A stretch of DNA of 33,172 nt from Pleurocapsa sp. MO_226.B13 (GTDB lineage Bacteria > Cyanobacteriota > Cyanobacteriia > Cyanobacteriales > Xenococcaceae): the NCBI GenBank assembly GCA_030064795.1, contig JASJEI010000359.1, positions 1 to 33,172 on the forward strand, given 5' to 3'. Shown here piece after piece: positions 22,262 to 30,829 of this stretch (positions are counted from its first letter, which is position 1; the number at the start of each line of letters is the position of its first letter). The translations under genes and the position numbers were made by a program. The notes under the pieces are model-generated. The model was not told where the DNA came from and did not search any database. It worked only from the letters and a program-made list of their open reading frames with translations.

Positions 22262-22642
22262 ATGGCTAATAGTCGTCGCGTGGCCCGCGTAGCTGCTCTA
22301 ATCAAGCGGGAAGTAAGTCAGATGTTGCTCAGCGAAATCAAGGACGATCGCGTTGGTGCGGGAATGGTAAGCGTCACCGATGTGGATGTTTCTGGTGATT
22401 TGCAGCACGCCAAAATCTTTGTCAGTATTTATGGCACAGAAGAAGCCAGAGAAGAAACTATGGCGGGTTTGGAGTCTTCGGTTAATTATGTCCGCAGAGA
22501 GTTGGGTAGTAGAATGCAACTCCGACGCACGCCAACAGTAAGATTCATTGAAGACCGCTCCTTAGAAAGAGGAGATAATATGCTCAGTTTGCTCAATAAA
22601 ATTAGTCAGGAGCGACAAAACAAAGCCGAGACGGTAGAGTGA
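22262..22642 (+). CDS. rbfA: Ribosome-binding factor A
   Basis: RbfA is a small KH-fold protein that assists 16S rRNA processing and 30S maturation, especially in the cold. Recognisable parts are the N-terminus [49 protein letters not shown] and the C-terminal [19 protein letters not shown]. The ATG at 22262 gives the usual start MANSRRV; an in-frame ATG at 22196 would add 22 atypical residues. The stop lies 28 nt before the preferred start of the NagZ-like gene, so the two are probably co-transcribed. Confidence 0.95.
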   Translation: MANSRRVARVAALIKREVSQMLLSEIKDDRVGAGMVSVTDVDVSGDLQHAKIFVSIYGTEEAREETMAGLESSVNYVRRELGSRMQLRRTPTVRFIEDRSLERGDNMLSLLNKISQERQNKAETVE

Positions 22643-22670
22643 ATTGATCCATTCTCAACAATCGAGGTTC

Positions 22671-24266
22671 ATGAAACCAGCTTGGCAGAATTTATCTTTA
22701 AAAGAGCAGATTGCTCAAACAATCGTAGTGCGGGCTTCTGGTCATTTATTTGACCATCAAATTCGTTACCCTGCTTGGGAAGCTTCTAATAGTCAACTAC
22801 AACATTGGCTGGAAGAATTAAACCTGGGTGGGGTAATTCTTTTGGGTGGTAGCAGTATCGAACTACAAGCGCGATCGCAACAGCTTCAGTCTTGGGGCAA
22901 GACACCTTTATTAATTGCAGCCGACATTGAGGAAGGTATCGGTCAACGTTTCCCTGGGGGAACATGGTTTCCACCACCAATGGCTTTGGGGGCAATTTAC
23001 GAACGAGATCCCTTACTAGCACGACAATACGCCAGGCAAATGGGCGAGGTAACGGCAAAGGAAGCTCTAGCTATAGGTATTAACTGGATACTCGCTCCCG
23101 TAGTCGATGTCAATAATAATCCCAATAATCCTGTAATTAATATACGGGCTTTTGGCGACTCTCCAGAAGCGGTTGCCGATCTGAGTCAGGCATTTATTGC
23201 TGGTGCTAAGTCCTATCCCGTTTTAACTACCGCCAAGCATTTTCCCGGACACGGAGACACTGCCACTGACTCTCATTTAGATTTACCCACTCTAAACCAC
23301 GATGATGCTCGACTAGCAGAAATTGAATTACCCCCCTTTCAAAAAGCGATCGCTACTGGAGTAGATAGCGTCATGACAGCGCACCTGCTGATTTCTGCTT
23401 GGGATCGACAACAACCCGTTACTCTTTCTAGAGATATTATTACGGGAAAACTAAGGCAGCAATTAGGTTTTGAAGGTTTAGTTGTCACCGATGCTTTAAT
23501 TATGGGAGGCATAACTAAATATGCCACTCCTGAAGAAGTTGCAGTCTTGGCTATTGAGGCGGGAAATGATATTTTACTGATGCCTGACGACCCTGAAGTT
23601 GCGATCGCCTCTATCTATGATGCTGTAAAATCGGGACGTATTCCCCAAGAGCGGATCGAGCAATCTTTAAACCGTATTTGGCAAGCTAAACAAAAAGTAT
23701 TCAACTCAACTACTACCACCTCAGAATTATCTACTCCCCAAGCGAGAGCGACGGTTGACTCGATCCTACAAAACTCCTTACAAGCTGGAGGCAAAATCCC
23801 CCTCATTCCCCCCGTAGAGCGCAATGCTCGCAATTTAATAGTGGTAGATGATGTCTTGAATGCTACTTATCTAGATCTTAATGCTCCTGCGATCGCTATT
23901 CCTCAACAGCTTGGTTATCAAAGACAAATTGTAGACAAAGATACCTTGGATTGCATTTTGCTCGATCCTCGTCCCACTTTGTTACAGCTATTTATCCGAG
24001 GCAACCCTTTTCGGGGAAATGCTGGTTTGACCCCCAAGACTGAGCAAATTTATCGACAATTAGTAACCAGCAAACAAGTTGAAGGAATAATTATTTATGG
24101 TAGCCCCTATGTATTATCGACGTTTCAAAGTTTTATCGGTCGAGATTTACCTTGGGTGTTTAGTTATGGACAAATGGAACAGGCTCAGGCGATCGCTCTA
24201 GGGGCTTTATACGATCTTAATTTGGATCTGTTAGCATCGGACAGTAGTCAGAGTTTCGGATTCTAG
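22671..24266 (+). CDS. Glycoside hydrolase family 3, NagZ-like beta-N-acetylhexosaminidase
   Basis: The enzyme is a GH3 hydrolase of NagZ type, releasing GlcNAc from peptidoglycan fragments. It has IAADIEEGIGQRFPGGTWFPP, VNNNPNNPVINIRAFGDSP, the signature KHFPGHGDTATDSHLDLP starting at about residue 189, and the catalytic nucleophile Asp at about residue 274 in LVVTDALIMGGI. At about 530 residues it is longer than the minimal NagZ of around 340 and has an extra C-terminal domain, as in many cyanobacterial and Gram-positive forms. I prefer the ATG at 22671 (CGAGG just upstream); a TTG at 22644 is also in frame. It complements MurQ in wall recycling. Confidence 0.9.
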   Translation: MKPAWQNLSLKEQIAQTIVVRASGHLFDHQIRYPAWEASNSQLQHWLEELNLGGVILLGGSSIELQARSQQLQSWGKTPLLIAADIEEGIGQRFPGGTWFPPPMALGAIYERDPLLARQYARQMGEVTAKEALAIGINWILAPVVDVNNNPNNPVINIRAFGDSPEAVADLSQAFIAGAKSYPVLTTAKHFPGHGDTATDSHLDLPTLNHDDARLAEIELPPFQKAIATGVDSVMTAHLLISAWDRQQPVTLSRDIITGKLRQQLGFEGLVVTDALIMGGITKYATPEEVAVLAIEAGNDILLMPDDPEVAIASIYDAVKSGRIPQERIEQSLNRIWQAKQKVFNSTTTTSELSTPQARATVDSILQNSLQAGGKIPLIPPVERNARNLIVVDDVLNATYLDLNAPAIAIPQQLGYQRQIVDKDTLDCILLDPRPTLLQLFIRGNPFRGNAGLTPKTEQIYRQLVTSKQVEGIIIYGSPYVLSTFQSFIGRDLPWVFSYGQMEQAQAIALGALYDLNLDLLASDSSQSFGF

Positions 24267-24449
24267 ATAATAAGAATTTTTGGCAATTATATAGTAAATC
24301 TAAAGTTATTATTTGAATTTCTTATGCTACAAAGCTTTTGTTATTTTAGATACAGCACAAAGCATAATTTGTTAGGTAATGACCCTGAAGATCGTTTATA
24401 GTTATAAAGAGAATTAAATTGAAAAACTATCTAAATACGGTGATAAAAC

Positions 24450-24695
24450 ATGACTACTGCTACTATATCCCCTTCTATTTCTACTAGTAGATATTCCATC
24501 GATACTTTAAAAGACGAAGCCAGACAGCTAATCGAAACAGGCATTATTAGTCGTCAACAGTCCATATATACTCTCTGCAAATATATCCCCGCTCGCGAAT
24601 GGGTCAAAATTGAATGTGAATTGGAAAGATGTGATTATTTATTGCGCGATCCGATTGGGGATTTGGTATGCTATGACGATTGGGATAATGATTAA
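24450..24695 (+). CDS. DUF4327 family protein
   Basis: This 81-residue acidic protein has SIDTLKDEARQLIETGIISR, QSIYTLCKYIPAREWVKIE and a C-terminal LLRDPIGDLVCYDDWDND. It matches DUF4327, a small cyanobacterial family of unknown function, by recall. Three Cys residues are spaced without a metal motif. An ATAAAA leader precedes the ATG, without a strong ribosome site. It appears to have its own transcription unit, 183 nt after the glycosidase. Confidence 0.8.
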   Translation: MTTATISPSISTSRYSIDTLKDEARQLIETGIISRQQSIYTLCKYIPAREWVKIECELERCDYLLRDPIGDLVCYDDWDND

Positions 24696-24785
24696 TTAAA
24701 ACAACCAAAAAAAACTAGAATAATAGAATAATATTGTTGGGTCAGATGTGCAGTTGCTATGATAGCGCATCTGACCATCTGAATT

Positions 24786-24915
24786 CAGAACTCAGAATTC
24801 AGAATTCAGAATTTAGGTACAAGCCCCGTCCTTAAGGACGGAAGAGGTTTGGTAGAGGTGCAAGCCGAATTCCAAACAAGTCCAACTCTGAACTCTGAAC
24901 TCATAATTCTGAATT
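24786..24915. repeat. Composite element: inverted heptamer arrays around an IS200/IS605-end-like hairpin
   Basis: The left array is CAGAACT then three CAGAATT units (24786-24813). The right array is CTGAACT, CTGAACT, CATAATT, CTGAATT (24888-24915), roughly the inverted complement of the left. Between them lies a perfect 16-bp palindrome, CCGTCCTTAAGGACGG (24826-24841), in the context CAAGCCCCGTCC. This resembles the hairpin at the right end of tnpB-type IS200/IS605 elements. No transposase remains. The whole stretch looks like a decayed or non-autonomous mobile element between two genes. Confidence 0.6.
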
Positions 24916-24971
24916 CGAGCGAAGCGACTTGACCTGTTTAGTTTAATTTGAATGCTGACTATTGATAACAT

Positions 24972-26231
24972 TCAATTAGCAGGAATCAATTGTTCCACCC
25001 TATCTTTCCAAGGCTGAAATTTTAGTAATAGCTGTTGCCAAGAAAAATCGGGGTTTTGATTCAGAAAAGCATAACCTCCTGCAATTAAAGGGATAAGTAA
25101 ACTTAACAGTAACAAACCCAAAATATTTTTCCGTTTTTTTGGCTTGTTTTGCTTTTCTACCCCTGGAATTTTCTGACTCAAAGGCAAAGTCGCTACAGCT
25201 TGAAGAGTTGTTGGTTTTTTCTCAACCCCTACGTTGTTGGGAGTAGGTTGAACTGTAACGGATAATTTAGGATCGCGACCGATTACCGATCTCAATTTAG
25301 CTCCTTTTAAATTAGCTAGAGCTAGATCGACACCGCTCACATTTGCTCCCGCTAAATCGGTATTGGTTAGATTTGCTTGCGCCAAGTTACTGTAGCATAA
25401 AAGAGCATGACTCAAATTAGCATTAGTGAGATTCGCTCCTGTAAAATCTACTCCTTGAAGATTGGCATTGCTAAGATCTGCACCACTAAGATTTTTCTTA
25501 ACTGCGCCAAGATTAACAATTTCCCAAACAGAATACCATTTAGGATCGATTATGGTTTGGTGGCTAAATTTAGCTTGTTTAAAATTAGCCAACTTAAGTT
25601 CGGCATCTTTGAAATATGTTCCACAACATAATGCCCGATTGAGATCGACTTTAGTTAGATTAGCGCGACTAAAATAAGCATTTGTCAGGTCGGCATTTTG
25701 TAAATTTGCCTCTGTCAAATCCGCTTTAAAAAGATAGGCACTATTGAGATTGGCACCGTGCAAATTTGCCTTCTCTAGTTTAGTATTACTCAGATCGGCA
25801 TTACTTAAATCGGCACGAAATAAATTAGCATTGCTCAGATCGCTCCCCGCAAAATCTTTATTTTTAGCTCGATTGTTAACTATTTCCCAGACGTGACGAT
25901 TTTTGAGGGGAATCAAGGTTTTTTGGTTGAGCTTAGCCCCAGCAAAGATGGCGTAATCTAGGTTTGCCCCTTTCAAGTTAGCATTTTCTAGATTTGCTGC
26001 TCGAAAATTCGCGCCTTCTAAATTGGCGTTAACTAATTTTGCTTTAGTTAAATCTGTATTGTTAAAATTGGCGTGGTTTAGATCTGCTTTGGTTAAATTA
26101 ATACCACTTAAATCAAGATTACTAAGATTGGCTTTGGCTAGGTCTGGAACTACTCTTTTGTTCTTTTCGTACCATTTATTCCATACCGCTACTCCTTGCT
26201 GGATTAATGCCAAATGTTCTTGGTTTGCCAT
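24972..26231 (-). CDS. Membrane-anchored pentapeptide-repeat protein
   Basis: After a short N-terminal helix (EHLALIQQGVAVWNKWYEKN) the protein has three blocks of A(D/N)LxX pentapeptide repeats. They are separated by two related spacers, LIPLKNRHVWEIVNNRA and IDPKWYSVWEIVNLGA, which share VWEIVN. The repeats should fold as a right-handed beta-helix. A Pro/Thr-rich linker leads to a Lys-rich stretch and one transmembrane segment (ILGLLLLSLLIPLIAGGYAF) near the C-terminus, with about 30 residues beyond it. The beta-helix is therefore probably tethered to a membrane on the cytoplasmic side. The ATG at 26231 is preferred (AAGGA about 10 nt upstream) over one at 26282. Function unknown. Confidence 0.88.
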   Translation of the reverse strand: MANQEHLALIQQGVAVWNKWYEKNKRVVPDLAKANLSNLDLSGINLTKADLNHANFNNTDLTKAKLVNANLEGANFRAANLENANLKGANLDYAIFAGAKLNQKTLIPLKNRHVWEIVNNRAKNKDFAGSDLSNANLFRADLSNADLSNTKLEKANLHGANLNSAYLFKADLTEANLQNADLTNAYFSRANLTKVDLNRALCCGTYFKDAELKLANFKQAKFSHQTIIDPKWYSVWEIVNLGAVKKNLSGADLSNANLQGVDFTGANLTNANLSHALLCYSNLAQANLTNTDLAGANVSGVDLALANLKGAKLRSVIGRDPKLSVTVQPTPNNVGVEKKPTTLQAVATLPLSQKIPGVEKQNKPKKRKNILGLLLLSLLIPLIAGGYAFLNQNPDFSWQQLLLKFQPWKDRVEQLIPAN

Positions 26232-26501
26232 CTTAGAGAATTCCTTAACTCTACTACTTTTTGCTAGCCGATCTCTTATCAAGCCAATCTAATAGTTAAC
26301 CGATAATAAGACTCATAAATCGGGAAAATGTTCCGTAGTATGAGACCTTGATGTTTGACACATTAAATCGTCTATGAGTCTGCTCGATCTAATTATCTTA
26401 TTGAATTTTATTGACTTTTAGCTATTAGCTTTTATTTAGAGAAAAAAGTTACAATTCAACATAATTTACCACAGTATAAACTAGATAAAATCTCTTTTTG
26501 T

Positions 26502-27152
26502 ATGCTGCGTCCAGAGCAAAGAACTAAATTAGACGACACCAACGATCGCTATTTTTATGATTACCCGCGTTTTGTTACTCATGTTGACGATGGTTTTATC
26601 GAGCGTTTGAGTAATCTTTATCGCGAAAGATTACAGCCCAACAGCCGTATTTTAGACTTAATGAGCAGTTGGGTATCTCATTTACCAGAGGAGATGGAGT
26701 TTGCTCATGTAGAAGGACATGGGATGAATGAAGCGGAATTAGCGAAAAATCCGCGATTAGATCGCTATTTTGTCAAAAATCTCAACCAAAATCCTAAATT
26801 GCCCCTGGAAAATGCTGATTTTGATGCCGTCCTGATTACTGTTTCCATTCAATATTTGCAATATCCCGAAGCAGTTTTATCAGAGATCTATCGCATCCTC
26901 AAGCCCAATGGCTTGGTAATTATTAGCTTTTCCAATCGAATGTTCTATCAAAAAGCGATCGCAGCCTGGCGAGATGGAACAGATACGGATCGAGTCAATT
27001 TGGTGCGCAAGTATTTTCAATCTGTAGATGGTTTCGACCAACCAGAGATAGTAGTACATCAATCTCCCCTCCCAGCTTTATTACAGATGATGGGGATAGC
27101 AGGGGGCGATCCTTTTTATGCGGCGATCGCCCAGAAAAAAAGTAGCAACTAA
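26502..27152 (+). CDS. Class I SAM-dependent methyltransferase
   Basis: The protein has a Rossmann-type methyltransferase core: SRILDLMSSWVSHLP as motif I (variant, without the usual GxGxG), an HGMN acidic-loop substitute, then FDAVLITVSIQYLQYPEAVL and EIYRILKPNGLVIISFSNR. The motif I deviation is shared by a cyanobacterial group of unknown substrate. The N-terminus is short and charged. Its 3' end overlaps by 4 nt the end of the convergent parA gene. Function cannot be assigned beyond the fold. Confidence 0.82.
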   Translation: MLRPEQRTKLDDTNDRYFYDYPRFVTHVDDGFIERLSNLYRERLQPNSRILDLMSSWVSHLPEEMEFAHVEGHGMNEAELAKNPRLDRYFVKNLNQNPKLPLENADFDAVLITVSIQYLQYPEAVLSEIYRILKPNGLVIISFSNRMFYQKAIAAWRDGTDTDRVNLVRKYFQSVDGFDQPEIVVHQSPLPALLQMMGIAGGDPFYAAIAQKKSSN

Positions 27153-27745
27153 GACATTATTTCGGCGATCTCTTTGCCTATAGCTTTGTATTGATTCCAA
27201 CCAATATAGGCTCTAGGATCGGGATAGTCCTTAACAATGACACCACGACTGGGCGATCGCTGAAACGCTACTAGTAAAGGAATTTCATGTTTAAACAAGG
27301 GCAGTTGGGCTGCTTCGAGAAATTTTTTGGCTTCTCGACCATTTTTAGTCCGAGAATCCACCTTAGTAAGCAAGACTTTGTAGTTAGCATCCAAAGTTTT
27401 GAGTAACTCTACTGCTTTGACTGTGGTATCTAGATCTAGATGGTTGGGAGTAGTCGGCAAAATTAGCAGATCGCTACCATCAGCTAGATCTTCTAGTTCT
27501 TCAGGTTCGGGTCTTGCTTGGGTATCGATAATGATGTGGGTAAACTTTTTGATTAAACCAGGCGCACCCGCTTGCGATGCCACATAAAAGGGCAGTTTAT
27601 CTTCTTTTGACCAAACTAATGCAGAACGATTTTTATCGGCATCAATTAAGAGTGTCGGTGCTAAGGTCTGAAAATATGCAGCTAAATGGACTGCGGTGGT
27701 TGTTTTGCCCACCCCTCCCTTTAAAGCAGTAATTGCAATAATCAT
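27149..27745 (-). CDS. ParA-family ATPase (orphan)
   Basis: This is a small deviant-Walker P-loop ATPase of 198 residues. The Walker A motif is KGGVGKTTTAVHLAAYF, Walker A' is LLIDADKNRSALVW, and a Walker B-like strand is HIIIDTQARPEPEEL. Conserved downstream parts include LLILPTTPNHLDLDT and VLLTKVDSR. It lacks an N-terminal DNA-binding extension and no parB or parS-like partner is nearby, so a plasmid-partition role is doubtful. Orphan ParA proteins position carboxysomes, chemoreceptors or other cargo. It is convergent with the methyltransferase and overlaps it by 4 nt. Confidence 0.9.
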   Translation of the reverse strand: MIIAITALKGGVGKTTTAVHLAAYFQTLAPTLLIDADKNRSALVWSKEDKLPFYVASQAGAPGLIKKFTHIIIDTQARPEPEELEDLADGSDLLILPTTPNHLDLDTTVKAVELLKTLDANYKVLLTKVDSRTKNGREAKKFLEAAQLPLFKHEIPLLVAFQRSPSRGVIVKDYPDPRAYIGWNQYKAIGKEIAEIMS

Positions 27746-27918
27746 CGGCTGAAGGATGAAATAGTTTATTTGAGTAGTAGTAGTTTACCTATAAGCGAGT
27801 CATGCTGGATTCAGATACGCCAATAGCTTGTAAAAATATAACTTTTTTGTTACATTTATTTACATAAATTCAAATGTTGGCTGTTCGAGTATTCGAGCAT
27901 ACTGAACGCGGAATGCGG
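27746..27918. other. AT-rich region upstream of parA
   Basis: No gene is seen. It should contain the promoter of the minus-strand parA gene and separates it from the hairpin-rich zone that starts near 27919. Confidence 0.3.
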
Positions 27919-28004
27919 CGGGGCGTATAAAGTGCCGATACAAGCTCGGCACACAGCCCCTTGTCAGCGCAGACACCGTCGTTTTACGGCGGTGTACCGC
28001 TGAC
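27919..28004. repeat. Cluster of nested inverted repeats
   Basis: Two adjacent hairpins are visible. The first has an outer GGGGC/GCCCC (27920-27924 and 27956-27960) and an inner GTGCCG/CGGCAC (27932-27937 and 27947-27952). The second pairs GTCAGCG (27963-27969) with CGCTGAC (27998-28004) and has an inner ACACCG/CGGTGT. The stretch is clearly more GC-rich than its surroundings, suggesting an inserted repeat element or structured RNA. Confidence 0.6.
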
Positions 28005-28019
28005 TTACTACTTTTATTA

Positions 28020-28318
28020 CTAGGTTAATCTACTGTCCTCAAGACAATAGGTAACTGAGGTGCTATCGGTAAACCGATCGCTCTATTTTGGCAGCGTCAA
28101 GAGAAAGCTCTTCACGTCTGCGAGGGAAACTAGTAGAGTGTGTCTGAATAGAAGCAGCTAGCCACTGGCAATTTTCCAATCTCTTAGTTGTTAGGAAAGT
28201 AATTAGTGACTATCGATTCGAGTTCGTCCACCCGAAGATGAATGATTGTAATTCAACGTTGTCAACATTGATTTCTCCTGAATTTTTCTGCCTCGGTTGG
28301 TCAGCCGAGGTTTTTTTT
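28020..28318 (+). ncRNA. Candidate structured RNA ending in an intrinsic terminator
   Basis: No protein frame is credible here, but several hairpins follow one another: ATCGG-TAAA-CCGAT near 28064-28077, AAGAG-AAAG-CTCTT inside a longer GCAG/CTGC stem near 28091-28121, and the terminator at 28291. The strand is set by the terminator T-run. It could be a stand-alone small RNA. It is unlikely to be the translated leader of the PBP gene, because the terminator lies about 120 nt upstream of that gene. I compared it mentally with 6S RNA, tmRNA, RNase P RNA and SRP RNA and could not match any. The 5' end is unknown. Confidence 0.35.
28291..28318 (+). terminator. Strong intrinsic terminator, no gene upstream
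   Basis: CCTCGG (28291-28296) pairs with CCGAGG (28305-28310), possibly extended by two inner pairs, and is followed by eight T residues (28311-28318). The polarity is plus strand only. No plus-strand coding gene lies between 27152 and this point, which implies a non-coding transcript. Confidence 0.88.
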
Positions 28319-28438
28319 ATCCCTAATTGACCAGTAGGTATTGCTACAATTGTCGATCTAGCTTATTGTTACTAAATTCGGCTTGACTTTCTGTTTAATT
28401 GCGGTAGTAGTAGCCTACTATTCAAACCACTGCTTGTA

Positions 28439-30391
28439 ATGCTCTTGGGAGGAAATCAAAACACCGTGTCTTCTGAAATCATGCTCCAGAAACCAGAATC
28501 TCGAAATAATCAAGCGGGTGCCAAATCATTTTTGTCTGGTGTGGCAAACGCTGCGGGGGGAACTGTGTTGGGCATTACGATGATCGCCAGTGCCGTTGTT
28601 TCTGGCGGTTTAGTTGGTTTAGCCTTTAGCTTTCGTAATCTTCCCGACGTGCGAGTATTGCGTAATTATGTCCCTGCCGAAACTAGCTATATTTATGACA
28701 TTAAGGGGAGACTATTGACTAGTCTACATGGAGAAGCTAATCGAGAGATTGCTACTCTAGATCAGATCTCCCCCCATCTCAAATTAGCGGTAGTGGCGAT
28801 CGAAGATAGTAATTTCTATCGTCACAACGGACTAAACCCCTATAGCATTGGTCGTGCAGCCCTAACTAACTATAAAAAAGGTGGAGTCTCTGAAGGGGCT
28901 TCTACTTTAACGATGCAACTAGTCAAAAATCTGTTTCTGACTCGCGAACGTACCTTTAGCCGTAAACTAGCTGAAGCTATCTTAGCAATTCGGATCGAGC
29001 AGGTTTTTTCCAAAGATGAAATTTTGGAAATGTACCTCAACAACATTTATTGGGGACACAACAACTACGGTATTCAAACTGCTGCTGAAAGCTATTTCAA
29101 TAAGAGTGCTGCGGAACTAAATTTAGCGGAAGCTGCGGTGTTAGCTGGTTTAATTCAAGCACCAGAGCAATATAGTCCATTTTTAAACTATGGCAATACC
29201 AAACGAAGACAGGCACAAGTTTTGGCCAGGATGCGTACTTTAAACTGGATTACTCCAGAAGAAGAACAAGCAGCCCGCAAAGAACCTTTACTGGTAGGAA
29301 AACCAACAGCCTGGCGCAGAAGCAAATCTCCTTTTATTACCGAAGCGGTGACTAGAGAGTTAGAAGAGATTTTTGGCAAAGAGAAGCTTTTGCAGGGTGG
29401 TATTCGAGTCCAGACTACCATTGACATGAACTTTCAAAAAATGGCAGAAGAATCTGTCAAAGAAAGCCATAAAATGTTGAAGAGTTGGGGCTTACGCGCC
29501 GACCAAATAGCATTAGCAGCAGTAGATCCCCGTACTCATTTTGTTAAGGCTTTAGTGGGGGGAGTTGATTATAAATCCAGTCAATTCAATCGTGCCGTTC
29601 AGTCTCGCAGACAACCAGGCTCTTCTTTTAAACCCTTTGTTTACTATGCTGCGCTGGCAAGTGGGAAATACACCCCAGGAACAACGATTAACGATGCTCC
29701 TGTTACCTATCGCGTTCCAGGGGGGGTTTATCGTCCGCAAAACTATGGCGGTAAAGAGGACTTTGCAGGAGTCATGTCTCTTGCCAAGGCTTTAAGTCAA
29801 TCTCGTAACATTCCAGCAGTCAAATTGGGTATGTCTGTCGGGTTAGAAGAGGTAATTAAAATCTGTCTTCAGCTAGGAATTGAAAGCCCTATGCAGCCTG
29901 TAATTTCTCTGCCTCTGGGTTCAATTGGGGTAACTCCTCTAGAAATGGCTGGAGCTTTTGCCACCTTTGCCAATAATGGCTGGCACTCTGATCCCACGGT
30001 TATTTTGCAGGTGACAGATAGTAAAGGAAATATTTTAATAGATAATACTCCCCGACCCAAACGAATTTTAGACCCATGGGCAACCGCTAATCTAACAACA
30101 ATGCTCAAAGGAGTCCTGGAACCTGGAGGGACTGGGAAAAAAGCTAATATCGGTCGTCCCGCAGCAGGAAAAACAGGAACGACTTCCTCAGAACGAGATG
30201 TTTGGTTTGTCGGCTATGTACCCCAGCTAGCTACAGCAGTTTGGGTAGGTAACGATAATTATAAAAGTATGGGTGAAGGTATTACGGGTGGAGATTTTGC
30301 TGCTCCTGTCTGGCGGTCTTTTATGCTCAAAGCACTTAAAAATGAACCCGTACAAGATTTCCCCGCAGCATCTAAATTTGCTCGACCGTAG
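28439..30391 (+). CDS. Class A penicillin-binding protein (PBP1A-type)
   Basis: This bifunctional peptidoglycan synthase has an N-terminal membrane anchor (residues about 40-66), a GT51 transglycosylase domain and a transpeptidase domain. The GT51 catalytic Glu is at about residue 122 in EDSNFYRHNG, followed by GASTLTMQLVKNLFL. The transpeptidase has the active-site S395-S-F-K398 in RQPGSSFKPFVYY, SRN in LSQSRNIPAVKLG and KTG at 578-580 in AGKTGTTSSERDVWFVGY. The first in-frame ATG is at 28439. A GTG at 28466, about 13 nt after GGGAGG, is an alternative start. A TAGTAG/CTACTA hairpin lies shortly before the ATG. It ends convergent with DUF1825. Confidence 0.94.
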   Translation: MLLGGNQNTVSSEIMLQKPESRNNQAGAKSFLSGVANAAGGTVLGITMIASAVVSGGLVGLAFSFRNLPDVRVLRNYVPAETSYIYDIKGRLLTSLHGEANREIATLDQISPHLKLAVVAIEDSNFYRHNGLNPYSIGRAALTNYKKGGVSEGASTLTMQLVKNLFLTRERTFSRKLAEAILAIRIEQVFSKDEILEMYLNNIYWGHNNYGIQTAAESYFNKSAAELNLAEAAVLAGLIQAPEQYSPFLNYGNTKRRQAQVLARMRTLNWITPEEEQAARKEPLLVGKPTAWRRSKSPFITEAVTRELEEIFGKEKLLQGGIRVQTTIDMNFQKMAEESVKESHKMLKSWGLRADQIALAAVDPRTHFVKALVGGVDYKSSQFNRAVQSRRQPGSSFKPFVYYAALASGKYTPGTTINDAPVTYRVPGGVYRPQNYGGKEDFAGVMSLAKALSQSRNIPAVKLGMSVGLEEVIKICLQLGIESPMQPVISLPLGSIGVTPLEMAGAFATFANNGWHSDPTVILQVTDSKGNILIDNTPRPKRILDPWATANLTTMLKGVLEPGGTGKKANIGRPAAGKTGTTSSERDVWFVGYVPQLATAVWVGNDNYKSMGEGITGGDFAAPVWRSFMLKALKNEPVQDFPAASKFARP

Positions 30392-30416
30392 TTGGAAAAA
30401 CAGAGAAAAGAAAATC

Positions 30417-30455
30417 TAGGCTTGTAGCTGAGAGCCATTAGCTCGAACAAGCCTA
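30417..30455. terminator. Bidirectional terminator between PBP and DUF1825 genes
   Basis: TAGGCTTGT (30417-30425) pairs with ACAAGCCTA (30447-30455), with an inner AGCT/AGCT pairing. On the minus strand the stem is followed by GATTTTCTTTTC. It sits between two convergent genes and can serve both. Confidence 0.7.
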
Positions 30456-30511
30456 ATCCTAACAGAGCTAATTCAGCTCAGACACATCTAAATTATGTAA
30501 ATTATGGTTGA

Positions 30512-30829
30512 TTATGGTTGGATCTCAGACTTCATTCTTTTGAGGGTTAGCTCCATTTGGTCGAACATCTGCTGGGGAGTCATGCCAAATTGGTTTAGTT
30601 GAGTTTTGAGTTGCTGTACGGTCATCTGCGCCATAAAGTCTTCAGAAAGCTCAAAACGCTTCATAAAGATGCGATAGCGTTCCATTAATTGTTCCATTTG
30701 CTCGATGAACATTTTTTTGCCTTCACGGTCAAATTTACCGTATTCACTTCCTAACTTCATCAAAGATTGATAATCTTCAAATAGCTTTTTGGCTTCCTCT
30801 TGCACTACTTGAGAATCGAAAAATCCCAT
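30512..30829 (-). CDS. DUF1825 family protein
   Basis: This is a 105-residue helical protein starting MGFFDSQVVQEEAKKLFEDY and continuing YGKFDREGKKMFIEQMEQLM, RYRIFMKRFELSEDFMAQMT and GMTPQQMFDQMELTLKRM. It matches DUF1825, which is highly conserved across cyanobacteria; I know of no settled function. It is Met- and Gln-rich, soluble and without cysteines. It is monocistronic and convergent with the PBP gene. Confidence 0.9.
   Translation of the reverse strand: MGFFDSQVVQEEAKKLFEDYQSLMKLGSEYGKFDREGKKMFIEQMEQLMERYRIFMKRFELSEDFMAQMTVQQLKTQLNQFGMTPQQMFDQMELTLKRMKSEIQP

Noticed and set aside
24786..24915. A CRISPR array, because of the short direct repeats.
   Set aside because: The units are 7 nt with no spacers, and no cas genes are nearby.
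28100..28190. SRP RNA, suggested by GAAGCAGC near 28160.
   Set aside because: The GGAA tetraloop and the paired 5' strand of the conserved domain are absent.
28210..28245. A tRNA T-arm, suggested by GATTCGAGTTCG.
   Set aside because: The flanking 5-bp stem does not pair, and no acceptor, D or anticodon arms are present.
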